Shown here: piece by piece, positions 9,217 through 16,841 of the stretch
Position numbering within the stretch: the first letter of the stretch is position 1
Layout: each line of letters opens with the position of its first letter
Origin: JAGQPD01 sp020426865
GTDB taxonomy: Bacteria; Planctomycetota; Planctomycetia; Pirellulales; Pirellulaceae
Assembly (NCBI GenBank): GCA_041399065.1
Contig: JAWKTN010000002.1
Location: 992,001-1,056,000, forward strand
Reading direction: 5' to 3'
DNA length: 64,000 bases
Position numbers and translations under genes: made by a program
Notes under the pieces: generated by a model
The model's database searches: none
What the model saw: only the letters and a program-made list of their open reading frames with translations
Told to the model about the DNA's origin: nothing

Positions 9217-10008
9217 TTACCCTACCCCGGTATCTTGTTCGCCCGTTACTTGCTCGCCAGCTGGCAGACCACCGTCCTCCATGTAGGGAACGAGCGCATC
9301 GCGCAGATTGACGCGGGCCCTGGCCAAGAGCGATTTTACGGCCTTGGAAGTCAGCCCCATCGTATCGGCGATTTCGACGTAACTCATGTTCTCAAATTTG
9401 CACAACAACAGCGCCATCCGCTGGCGATCGCTCAAGTTCGAAATCGCCAACCGCACCACGTCCGATGCCTCGGATTTGTCCAATTGGCGAGTCGGCATCA
9501 GTCCACTGGCCTCGACGGCCATGTCATCCAGTTTCAGATTCGCTCCCGTTTGCTCCGTCCCGCTCTCCGTCCCCTGCACGTGAACTTCTTTCCGCCGTGA
9601 CAACGTTCGCTTCGCATTACGTGCCACATTATTGGCAATCGTAAACAGCCACGTGGCGAATTTGGCGCCTGGAGCGTAATCCTTACGAGCCCGATAGACA
9701 CGCAGGAATACCTCTTGAGCCAGATCTTCCGCCTGATCTCGGTCCCCCAACATGTGCCGCAGAACCGATAAGAGTCGGTCCTGGTAGCGAAACACTAATT
9801 CCTCAAACGCAGCCGCGTTGTCGTCGCGCACCTGGAGCATTAGCCGCACATCGGGATCGGCCTGAATGTACCGTTGTGCTGTCGACTCTGAAACGCTCAA
9901 GCCTCTCTCTCCTGCCACCGCTCGCCGGGTCGATCCGCGAGTCTTCTCCCATGAAACCCCGGCACGTGTGCCGAGTTCCGTACCGTATTCCCCCAAATCA
10001 GCTCCCAT
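9217..10008 (-). CDS. ECF-type RNA polymerase sigma factor
   Basis: 263 residues. Region 2: AFEELVFRYQDRLLSVLRHMLGDRDQAEDLAQEVFLRVYRA (about residues 68-110), including the DLAQEVFLRVY signature; region 4: LSDRQRMALLLCKFENMSYVEIADTMGLT and SLLARARVNLR (about 190-240). The product directs transcription of a specific regulon. The N-terminal 55 residues are an extension beyond usual ECF length; the ATG at 10008 follows GGGAGGCGGAG closely, so I keep it. It lies 22 nt downstream of rlmN and 45 nt upstream of the anti-sigma-like gene, so the three are likely one leftward operon. Confidence 0.93.
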   Translation of the reverse strand: MGADLGEYGTELGTRAGVSWEKTRGSTRRAVAGERGLSVSESTAQRYIQADPDVRLMLQVRDDNAAAFEELVFRYQDRLLSVLRHMLGDRDQAEDLAQEVFLRVYRARKDYAPGAKFATWLFTIANNVARNAKRTLSRRKEVHVQGTESGTEQTGANLKLDDMAVEASGLMPTRQLDKSEASDVVRLAISNLSDRQRMALLLCKFENMSYVEIADTMGLTSKAVKSLLARARVNLRDALVPYMEDGGLPAGEQVTGEQDTGVG

Positions 10009-10030
10009 GCTCCGCCTCCCGGTTCGCCTC

Positions 10031-11071
10031 CTACATCCCCTCCTGCGCCGTTGGGCGACGCCGTAGCTGCCCGCACGCCGCGCTGATCGCGTCCCCTTTC
10101 CTCTGCCGAAATTGTACCGTCAACCCCCGCTGCTCCAAAATCTCCCGAAATCGACGCTGAGCACGCTCGGTCGGCGTCCGATACGGCAGTCCCTCCACGG
10201 GATTGTACGGAATCACGTTGATCAACGCCGGCCGCCCCCGCAAACGCCCAGCCAGCTCCCGCGCATGCTCCTGGCCGTCGTTGACCTCCGCTAGCAAAAC
10301 ATACTCATAGGTCAGCCGCCGCCCCGATTTTTCGAAATAATAATCCGCCGCCTCCAATACCCTATCCAATCCAATGGCCCTGTTGATCGGTACCAATTCG
10401 TTTCTCAATTCGTCATTGGGAGCATGCAGCGATACCGCCAAGTGATATCGTGGCCGCTCGTCAGCCAAACGCACGATCGCCGGCGGTAACCCTACCGTCG
10501 AGATCGTGATTCGCCGTGGACTGATCGCCAATCCATCTGCCTCACAGGCCAAATCGAGCGCCGGTATCAATCGCTCCAGGTTCGCCAGCGGCTCGCCCAT
10601 CCCCATGACAACAATGTGACTCAGCCTCTCATCAACCGGCAGCCGTCGCTGTAGCAGTAACATCTGCTCGACAATCTCACCCGTCGTCAAGTTGCGATCC
10701 ACACCGTCCAATCCACTGGCACAAAAGACACACCCCATCGCGCATCCGACTTGACTGCTGATGCATATCGTTCGCCGAATCCCGTCTCGCAACAACACGC
10801 ACTCAATTCGTCCACCCGCAGCCAATTCAAGCAACAACTTCTCCGTGCCGTCCGCCGCCTCCCGAACCGCTACGATCTCGGACGACCACAACCGAAACTC
10901 GTCGGTCAACTCCTGCCTCAACGCCAGCGGCAAGTCCGACATCGACTGAAAATCCTCGACGCGCCGGCGATGAATCCACCCCCGCACTTGCCGTACTCGA
11001 TACCTAGGCAATTCGCGCTCGGCCATCCACATCGCCAACGTGGGGTCGTCTAAATCCAACAAATGTCGCAT
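10031..11071 (-). CDS. rlmN: Dual-specificity RNA methyltransferase RlmN (radical SAM)
   Basis: 346 residues. Methylates C2 of A2503 in 23S rRNA and of A37 in certain tRNAs. The radical-SAM cluster is Cys110-x3-Cys114-x2-Cys117 (GCAMGCVFC). Other family hallmarks are SHIVVMGMGEPLAN, RRITISTVGLPP, LAVSLHAPNDELRNELVPINR and the C-terminal INVIPYNPVEG. The second catalytic cysteine is in the expected C-terminal position (SAACGQLRRR). Length is normal. It heads the operon with the ECF sigma gene. Confidence 0.96.
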   Translation of the reverse strand: MRHLLDLDDPTLAMWMAERELPRYRVRQVRGWIHRRRVEDFQSMSDLPLALRQELTDEFRLWSSEIVAVREAADGTEKLLLELAAGGRIECVLLRDGIRRTICISSQVGCAMGCVFCASGLDGVDRNLTTGEIVEQMLLLQRRLPVDERLSHIVVMGMGEPLANLERLIPALDLACEADGLAISPRRITISTVGLPPAIVRLADERPRYHLAVSLHAPNDELRNELVPINRAIGLDRVLEAADYYFEKSGRRLTYEYVLLAEVNDGQEHARELAGRLRGRPALINVIPYNPVEGLPYRTPTERAQRRFREILEQRGLTVQFRQRKGDAISAACGQLRRRPTAQEGM

Positions 11072-11370
11072 ATTAGCTTCTACTGTCTTCGTCCCCGCCT
11101 ATGATTCAGTCAGACCCAATTAAACCTGAGCAAATTGCTTTGCCTCCGTCGCGCTCCGAGTGCAAAGAAATCACAAACATTTTCGTTCCAACTCGCTAAC
11201 TTGTCTCTTCGTGCCCCCCGTGGCTCTGTAAGATCATCCGTCCGCGAACAAGTCAACACGGAAGCAGCTTCCAGCATACGCGCCCAGCCGACAACCACAA
11301 GTCAAAATCACCACGCCAGCAACTTCGCAGGCATCAACCTTCCAAGCATCAAATTCCCAGGAGTTTTCCC

Positions 11371-12585
11371 TTGGCATCAGCAAAAAAGAAATCGCAATCG
11401 CCGCATACCCCGCCTCAAAACAATCACGTGCCAGCCCCCCTGGAACTGGTCCTGCAACTGATGGCCATCCCCGGCGCCAGCGGCGACGAACAGCAAATCG
11501 CTAACTTCGTCCGCCAGACACTCGTCGACGCCGGCGCCGATCCTAAACAAATTCGGTACGATCAGGCCCATCTCCATACCCCGATCGATGGCAATACTGG
11601 AAACCTGATCTTCAAGCTGCCCGGAACCGTTCGAGCTCCCCGACGTTTGCTGATGTCCCACCTCGACACGGTCCCTATCTGCGTAGGAAGTTTACCCGTT
11701 CGCCGCGGCAATCGCCTCCTTTCCGGTAATCCGGGACATGGAATTGGCGCCGACAACCGTGCCGGCGTGGCGGTCATCCTCCATACCGCAACTCAACTTC
11801 TGCAATCCAACCTACCCCATCCTCCCCTGACGTTTCTCTGGACCGTGCAGGAGGAAATTGGCTTGCACGGCGCACGTAACGCCAACCTTTCCATGCTGGG
11901 AAACCCTAAGCTTGCATTCAATTGGGACGGCGGCGCCGCCGATAAAGTCACCGTTGGCGCAACGGGCGGCTACCGGATGCAAATCGAGATCCAGGGCCTG
12001 GCCAGCCACGCCGGAAATGCTCCCGAACAAGGTGTCAGCGCCATCGCCATCGCCGCGATCGCCATCGCTGACCTCCAACAAACCGGATGGCATGGTGATA
12101 TCCGCAAGAACGGCCGACGCGGCACCAGCAACATCGGCGTGATCCAAGGGGGCAATGCAACCAATGTCGTCGCCGACCACGTGTTCCTTCGCGCCGAAGC
12201 TCGCAGTCACGACGCGAGCTTCCGCAAGCAGATCGTCAAACAAATCGAAGCCGCTTTCAAACGTGCTGCAAAGAAGGTCACCAGCAGCAAAGGCAAACAA
12301 GGCAAGGTGAAGTTTCGCGGACAATTGGACTACGAAGCGTTTCGCCTGGCACCCGACGAACCCGCCGTCGTCGCGGCGTCAAACGTTATCCGTCAACTCG
12401 GCCACGAACCTGTTCTCAGCGTTACCAACGGTGGCCTCGATGCCAACTGGATGTCGTCCCGTGGCATCCCTACGGTCACGCTTGGTTGCGGTCAACTCCA
12501 TCAACATATGGCTCAGGAAGAGCTGCACATCCCGACGTTCCTGCTGGCTTGCGATATCGCCCTGCAATTGGCACGAGCCAACTGA
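11371..12585 (+). CDS. M20-family metallopeptidase (peptidase T/ArgE-like)
   Basis: 404 residues. A zinc aminopeptidase/deacylase-type enzyme. Metal and catalytic motifs: MSHLDTVPIC (His and Asp), GIGADNRAGVAVIL (bridging Asp), TVQEEIGLHGA (general base Glu then metal Glu), AFNWDGG, a dimerisation domain with GLASHAGNAPEQGVSAI, and the last ligand in GCGQLHQHMAQEEL. Length fits M20B-like enzymes. The start is taken as TTG at 11371 because CAGGAG lies 7-8 nt upstream and no in-frame ATG precedes the domain. Substrate unknown; the N-terminal 25 residues are Lys/Pro-rich and probably not part of the fold. Confidence 0.9.
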   Translation: MASAKKKSQSPHTPPQNNHVPAPLELVLQLMAIPGASGDEQQIANFVRQTLVDAGADPKQIRYDQAHLHTPIDGNTGNLIFKLPGTVRAPRRLLMSHLDTVPICVGSLPVRRGNRLLSGNPGHGIGADNRAGVAVILHTATQLLQSNLPHPPLTFLWTVQEEIGLHGARNANLSMLGNPKLAFNWDGGAADKVTVGATGGYRMQIEIQGLASHAGNAPEQGVSAIAIAAIAIADLQQTGWHGDIRKNGRRGTSNIGVIQGGNATNVVADHVFLRAEARSHDASFRKQIVKQIEAAFKRAAKKVTSSKGKQGKVKFRGQLDYEAFRLAPDEPAVVAASNVIRQLGHEPVLSVTNGGLDANWMSSRGIPTVTLGCGQLHQHMAQEELHIPTFLLACDIALQLARAN

Positions 12586-12610
12586 ATTGGCATCAGCCCC
12601 CGTTAGCACC

Positions 12611-12630
12611 CAATACCTCGAACCATACAG
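12611..12630 (+). repeat. Dispersed block, copy 1
   Basis: CAATACCTCGAACCATACAG matches 18 of 20 positions at 24371-24390. Both copies lie in intergenic DNA and both precede TCCTGCC-type repeats. Confidence 0.65.
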
Positions 12631-12825
12631 CATGCCACTGTTGCGTCATTATCAGCAACGTACGGGCCCCTGTCCCCTACACCGAGTCGCGATTAACACC
12701 TGGATGTGTCCCACGTCATTGCCAATCAGCTCGCCACGCTAGCGAAAAAGACGGTGGTTCACTGACGGGCTACACGCGACGTCATCTGCCATACACAATC
12801 GCCCACCGACAACCGTCGCCCCTAC

Positions 12826-12897
12826 ATCATCCTGCCCCCGATCATCCTGCCTTTCCTCTGCAACAGGAGGAAGGCAGGACGATGACGGGCAGGATAA
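12826..12897. repeat. Long imperfect inverted repeat (hairpin)
   Basis: Left arm 12826-12858 (ATCATCCTGCCC ... TTTCCTC), a loop of about 8 nt (TGCAACAG), right arm 12867-12897 (GAGGAAGGCAGG ... GGGCAGGATAAT), with few mismatches or bulges. Each arm repeats the motif ATCATCCTGCC, related to the 24.4-kb minisatellite unit. There is no T-tract, so it does not look like a terminator. Confidence 0.75.
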
Positions 12898-13066
12898 TCG
12901 GAAATGGTTGGCATTGATCTTCAACGACTTGGCAACAGCCAATGCGGAAATCGCGAAACGGTGGTTAAATTCGTAACAAGGCTATATCATGGGGTGAGCC
13001 TGTGACGTCGCCACTCAACGCAACCAAGCTCCACGCAATTTCAAATTCGACTGTCTCGACCGCATC

Positions 13067-13369
13067 ATGGAACCCGACGAAGACCTTTGCCTTTGTTTTC
13101 ACGTTTCACGCCGCAAGGTGACGAATTTTTTGAAGGTTCACCGCCCGAAACGGCTTTCGCAGTTGTCCGAATGTTACGGAGCTGGAACGGGCTGCGGCTG
13201 GTGCCGCCCGTTCCTCCAACGCCTTTTCGAACAGACCCAGGAGAACGGACCACGGCCGAGCGACTTGCGAGAAGCTGAGTCCGGCGATTTACCTTCGGCC
13301 GAGGACTACGCGCGTTCGCGTCAAATTTATTTGGACGAGACGGGGAAGCGGCCACCGCGAACCGCCTGA
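13067..13369 (+). CDS. BFD-like [2Fe-2S]-binding protein
   Basis: 100 residues. The pattern CLCFHVSRRKVTNFL, followed about 30 residues later by GTGCGWCRPFL, gives Cys-x-Cys ... Cys-x2-Cys, the ligand set of bacterioferritin-associated ferredoxin-like domains (family knowledge). Electron transfer to an iron-storage or other redox partner is the usual role; no bacterioferritin is in the window. The C-terminal 45 residues are polar and lie outside the domain. The start is the ATG at 13067; no strong Shine-Dalgarno precedes it. Confidence 0.85.
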   Translation: MEPDEDLCLCFHVSRRKVTNFLKVHRPKRLSQLSECYGAGTGCGWCRPFLQRLFEQTQENGPRPSDLREAESGDLPSAEDYARSRQIYLDETGKRPPRTA

Positions 13370-13539
13370 TTGGCTCTCGCACATCGTCCCCAGCTGCGCC
13401 AAGAACAAAATTCCGTGCCAACTAGCCGCGAATACGAAAATCCGTTATATTAACGACTTGGTGGAATTTCGAGGTCGCGAGTTTCGCACCCTCGTCTTCC
13501 TGGACTCGGCACGCTGTCACGATTGAAGTTGATCCCCAA

Positions 13540-13878
13540 ATGGCGCGTAAAGTCGTAAATCGCAAAGAGTTACGGGCACAGGCGGAGGCCGCCGAGGCTG
13601 CTGAAAAGGCAGGTGGAACCAAGAAAAAAGCCGCCGCAACCAAGAAAAAAGCCGAGACCGGCGAGAAGAAAGTTGCGAAACCCCGCAAGAGTCGTGCAAA
13701 GACCGTTGCCGAAACTCGAAAAAAACTCTTCTGGGGCGTTTTCAATCAGTCCATGAAACGTGTCGCGCTCTACGAATTCACCCAGCGCAAACAAGCCGAA
13801 AAGAAAGCAGCCGACCTTTCTAAGGCTGGCAAGTCCGAACATTTCGTGCAGCGAGTCAAGGAAGATATTGAACAGTAG
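13540..13878 (+). CDS. Small Lys/Ala-rich basic protein
   Basis: 112 residues. Residues 1-60 are a low-complexity KKKAAATKKKAETGEKK region resembling the tail of histone H1-like proteins; residues 60-112 (RKKLFWGVFNQSMKRVALYEFTQR and onward) could be a small helical domain. A nucleic-acid-binding role is plausible from the composition, but no family is recognised. It lies 170 nt after the BFD-like gene and 53 nt before another small gene on the same strand. Confidence 0.7.
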   Translation: MARKVVNRKELRAQAEAAEAAEKAGGTKKKAAATKKKAETGEKKVAKPRKSRAKTVAETRKKLFWGVFNQSMKRVALYEFTQRKQAEKKAADLSKAGKSEHFVQRVKEDIEQ

Positions 13879-13931
13879 TCGCCCTGACCACAACCTCGAA
13901 TAGCAGCTGATGGTGAAATGCCGGTATCACG

Positions 13932-14123
13932 ATGGATGATCAAACAAGACAAAGCTTGCTGATTGCGTTTATCGCCTTTAACATCACGGTGTTCATCTTT
14001 CAGATTGCGTTCAATGGCATGTTGGGCGGAACGTTTACCTGGGGCCGCTTCATGATCGGCGTGTTGGTCGCGGCGGTCGTCGGTGGGATCACGTTCGGCG
14101 TCACGAAGGCGTTGAACCGCTAG
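13932..14123 (+). CDS. Small two-helix membrane protein
   Basis: 63 residues with two hydrophobic helices (about 9-30 and 38-57) separated by a GGTFTWGR turn. No family recognised. Start ATG at 13932; the pattern of hydrophobic residues and the compact ORF argue that it is real. It follows the basic protein gene closely and may share its transcript. Confidence 0.6.
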   Translation: MDDQTRQSLLIAFIAFNITVFIFQIAFNGMLGGTFTWGRFMIGVLVAAVVGGITFGVTKALNR

Positions 14124-14148
14124 ACACCGGCCACGCATGACACGGGCA

Positions 14149-14520
14149 TTACGCCAAATAAGGGCGTAATTTATTCAGCGTTTCGTTCTTGCCAAGTTCC
14201 GCCTTACCGAACCCGGGAACGGCCCCGGCTGAAATCGCCATCTGCTGATAGTCCTCGAAATTGGAGATCAGCATTGTGGGCGTTTCGGATGTCTGGGAGT
14301 TGGACTTTATTGACCGAATCATCTCCAAGCCGTCGTCACCATCACGATCAAACACGCGGTTGACCAGCACCAGATCATAGGACTGACGCGACAGCGCCTG
14401 CAGCGCCTCGGTGGCCGTATGCACCTGATCGATTTCGACTTGAAAATGTCCCTGAATCAACTGCCGGATCGTCGCATGATCGGGCCGGCAGTTGCCGACG
14501 TCCAGAATCCGTCGAGTCAT
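14149..14520 (-). CDS. Degenerate response-regulator receiver domain (pseudo-receiver)
   Basis: 123 residues, a single CheY-like receiver. The beta3 strand reads YDLVLVNRVFDRDGDDG, so the phospho-acceptor Asp is replaced by Asn54. The first-strand acidic pair is also eroded: ILDVGNCRPDH instead of a DD motif. A Lys remains near the C-terminal position (GFGKAEL). It therefore probably does not accept phosphate in the standard way. The ATG overlaps the stop of the upstream PQQ-like gene (4-nt ATGA), which implies translational coupling. Confidence 0.85.
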   Translation of the reverse strand: MTRRILDVGNCRPDHATIRQLIQGHFQVEIDQVHTATEALQALSRQSYDLVLVNRVFDRDGDDGLEMIRSIKSNSQTSETPTMLISNFEDYQQMAISAGAVPGFGKAELGKNETLNKLRPYLA

Positions 14521-16778
14521 GGCTGTCCCTCATTGGCGTCGCCTTCCGCAGTATCTGCATCATCGTTTGCGATCGCAAACAGATGGCTCTTGTTGGAAAT
14601 ATAGAGCACATTGTGCGAAACGACGGGTGTCGAGTAGACCGACGTCAACATATTGATTTCGGCGATCGGCTCGTGCGGCTCTCTCGACAGATTGAAAATA
14701 CTCACATCACCATCTTCATCGCCGATATAGACGTGCCCGTCGACGATCAGCGGGGACCCCCAAGCCACGGACAACATGTCGTAGTTCCAATAGACTTCGC
14801 CAGTCATAGCGTTCAAGCAGTGAAACAATCCGCTGAAGTCGGCAATGAACAACAAATCATCCTTGATCGCCACGGTGCCACACGTCCGTCGCATCGTCTC
14901 TTCAAACGAAATCTCGCCGTCGCCATCATAGTCAAACTGGTAGAAATGCCAGATGGCCGCTGAATTCGGATTGTCAATGGCGACTTCACCTTTTTCGGCC
15001 TCCATATTTTGCTCACGTCGTGGCGGCACGATCTTCTTGCGATCGTTCACTTCGACAACCAGCTGTGGACTCACGTCCCCCCGTTTGCTGGGATCGATGC
15101 ACCACAAGTGCCCCACGCCGTCGCCGTGTTCCGGATCTTGCCCAACGGCAACGTACACACGATCTTTGTAGGCAACCGGCGTTCCGATGATGTTGTTTCG
15201 CGTTCCCGCCCCCCCCAATAGCCACTTGCTATCCTTGGGATTGGCATCAAATTTCCACAACAATTCCGGTTTGTCGGTCACGTCCGCCTGGAAGCTATAG
15301 ACCCAGCCGTCGCCGCCGCCGAAGATCACCTGGGGAACGCCCGCCAAATTGGCGACCATCGGTGACGACCACTGACCGTGCAAGATATTCAATCCCGGCG
15401 ATTTGTCGGTCCAGAGCACTTTGCCGGTGTTCTTGTTCATCGCCATGAAGCTGGGCGCATTGGGCGAGGGAATATTCTTGTGGCTTTCGTCCACGCCGTT
15501 GGAGGTATTGACGAACAACAGGTCCCCCATGGCGGTCACGGAGCAGCTGCACATGTTGTGTTGGGAGACAGCCTGCTCTTTCATCATATCGTAGACCCAA
15601 ATCTGATCAGCTTCCCCCTTGTCCTCGGCGGTAATTTGTTTGAAGGCCGTCAGATTCGGACCTTGCATCCTGACCAGACCGGTACGAGGCTTTCCGTCGA
15701 CGGTTCCCGCAAGCTTCCATGCATTACCGTCCTTCGTCACCTTGACCTGTTTCAGATCGAATCCTCGCTTGGCCAACAGCGCTGCCAGTGCCGGTGAAAC
15801 TTGACCTTGATCGAGTCCTTCGGTCAGTCGCGTATGCGCTGACACGACAGGTTGGCCGTTCGTCTCCTGTTCGTCGGCGATCTTGACAACGTGCAACTGT
15901 GGATCCTCGCGAGTAATCCGATAGAACGCGGTACCGTCCTCACCACGGATTTGCAGCAGCCAGCGAGTCCCCTCTTCTTCGACTTTCAGCCGCGTCTGAC
16001 CATCCAGTGACACACCGTTTGTTTCCAGCAACGCCGCCAGCGCGGGAAGCAAGTTATTTTCGTCCAGTCCAGCTTGCAGCAACGGCGATTCGAGGAACAA
16101 GCGTCCCATACCGGCCTTTGCCGGCCCATCATCTTCGCCGTCGTGATACCCCTCCGTGTCAAGACAGACGACTTCACCACGGCTGGTAACGAACCACAGC
16201 CGATTCCCTTCCACGTAGGAAGCACAGCAGACACCTTGCAGCGGCCAATCGTGCACGCGACCGGTGTCCAACTTTTCGCTGGAGTGCTGCCATAGAAAGC
16301 TTCCGTCTTTCGTACTAAAGCACAAGAGGCACCCCAGATCGATATCACCCGGATAGCGCGCCAGATAGCCAGCACGGTTGTTCGTTCCGATGAAGGCTCG
16401 ACCGTCAGCAATGACAACGTTGCCATAGGTTTGGCTTCCGCATTGTGCGACCCATTTGATATTCTCCGCGGACGCGGCATCCCACGCGCCGGTCTCTTCG
16501 TCGATATCGCCCACTTCCCATGCGGTCGGAATGTTGACACCGACAGCCACGTTATTTCGGTCGGACGATCCGCCCCATTGCTTCCAGTCCCCCGTCAGTT
16601 CCCCGTCGACCACGGGTTTGTTTGCCACGACCGGCGTCGCGGCGAACAGTGCTGGCGTAATCAGCGCCGGGGGCGAATTGGCCTGTGACTCATGACCGTC
16701 CGGCACGAAAGTCGCGAGAGTCCCACCGGCAACAGCCCCAGTGATAATTACGAGATACGCCCAAACTTTTTTCAACAT
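14517..16778 (-). CDS. Exported PQQ-like beta-propeller protein with an EF-hand-like loop
   Basis: About 753 residues. Signal-anchor MLKKVWAYLVIITGAVAGG, then WD/PQQ-type blades: WKQWGGSSDRNNVAVG, GSFLWQHSSEK, GKVLWTDKSPG, GEVYWNYDML, each with the GxxxW strand typical of quinoprotein-like propellers. A canonical EF-hand loop, DYDGDGEISFEE, lies near residue 650 and predicts Ca2+ binding. An in-frame ATG exists at 16838, but the one at 16778 directly precedes the leader and has GAGG 10 nt upstream. No PQQ-contacting residues can be asserted; such planctomycete proteins are usually non-enzymatic or uncharacterised. The upstream gene encodes a second propeller. Confidence 0.85.
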   Translation of the reverse strand: MLKKVWAYLVIITGAVAGGTLATFVPDGHESQANSPPALITPALFAATPVVANKPVVDGELTGDWKQWGGSSDRNNVAVGVNIPTAWEVGDIDEETGAWDAASAENIKWVAQCGSQTYGNVVIADGRAFIGTNNRAGYLARYPGDIDLGCLLCFSTKDGSFLWQHSSEKLDTGRVHDWPLQGVCCASYVEGNRLWFVTSRGEVVCLDTEGYHDGEDDGPAKAGMGRLFLESPLLQAGLDENNLLPALAALLETNGVSLDGQTRLKVEEEGTRWLLQIRGEDGTAFYRITREDPQLHVVKIADEQETNGQPVVSAHTRLTEGLDQGQVSPALAALLAKRGFDLKQVKVTKDGNAWKLAGTVDGKPRTGLVRMQGPNLTAFKQITAEDKGEADQIWVYDMMKEQAVSQHNMCSCSVTAMGDLLFVNTSNGVDESHKNIPSPNAPSFMAMNKNTGKVLWTDKSPGLNILHGQWSSPMVANLAGVPQVIFGGGDGWVYSFQADVTDKPELLWKFDANPKDSKWLLGGAGTRNNIIGTPVAYKDRVYVAVGQDPEHGDGVGHLWCIDPSKRGDVSPQLVVEVNDRKKIVPPRREQNMEAEKGEVAIDNPNSAAIWHFYQFDYDGDGEISFEETMRRTCGTVAIKDDLLFIADFSGLFHCLNAMTGEVYWNYDMLSVAWGSPLIVDGHVYIGDEDGDVSIFNLSREPHEPIAEINMLTSVYSTPVVSHNVLYISNKSHLFAIANDDADTAEGDANEGQP

Positions 16779-16841
16779 TGTAAGAGATCCTCGTGTTCGT
16801 CTGCCTTCCATCACACCAACCTGGACAACCGTGATCATGAT

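Larger units (their letters stand above)
12586..13066. other. Gene-free stretch with a dispersed element and a long hairpin
   Basis: No coding frame with a recognisable product. It holds the 20-nt block at 12611-12630 shared with 24371-24390 and the long inverted repeat at 12826-12897. The last 80 nt would carry the promoter of the BFD-like gene; I see no clear boxes. Confidence 0.6.

Noticed and set aside
12486..12917. 143-codon frame running through the peptidase end and hairpin
   Set aside because: It overlaps a well-supported peptidase in another frame and then follows the repeat; no motif.
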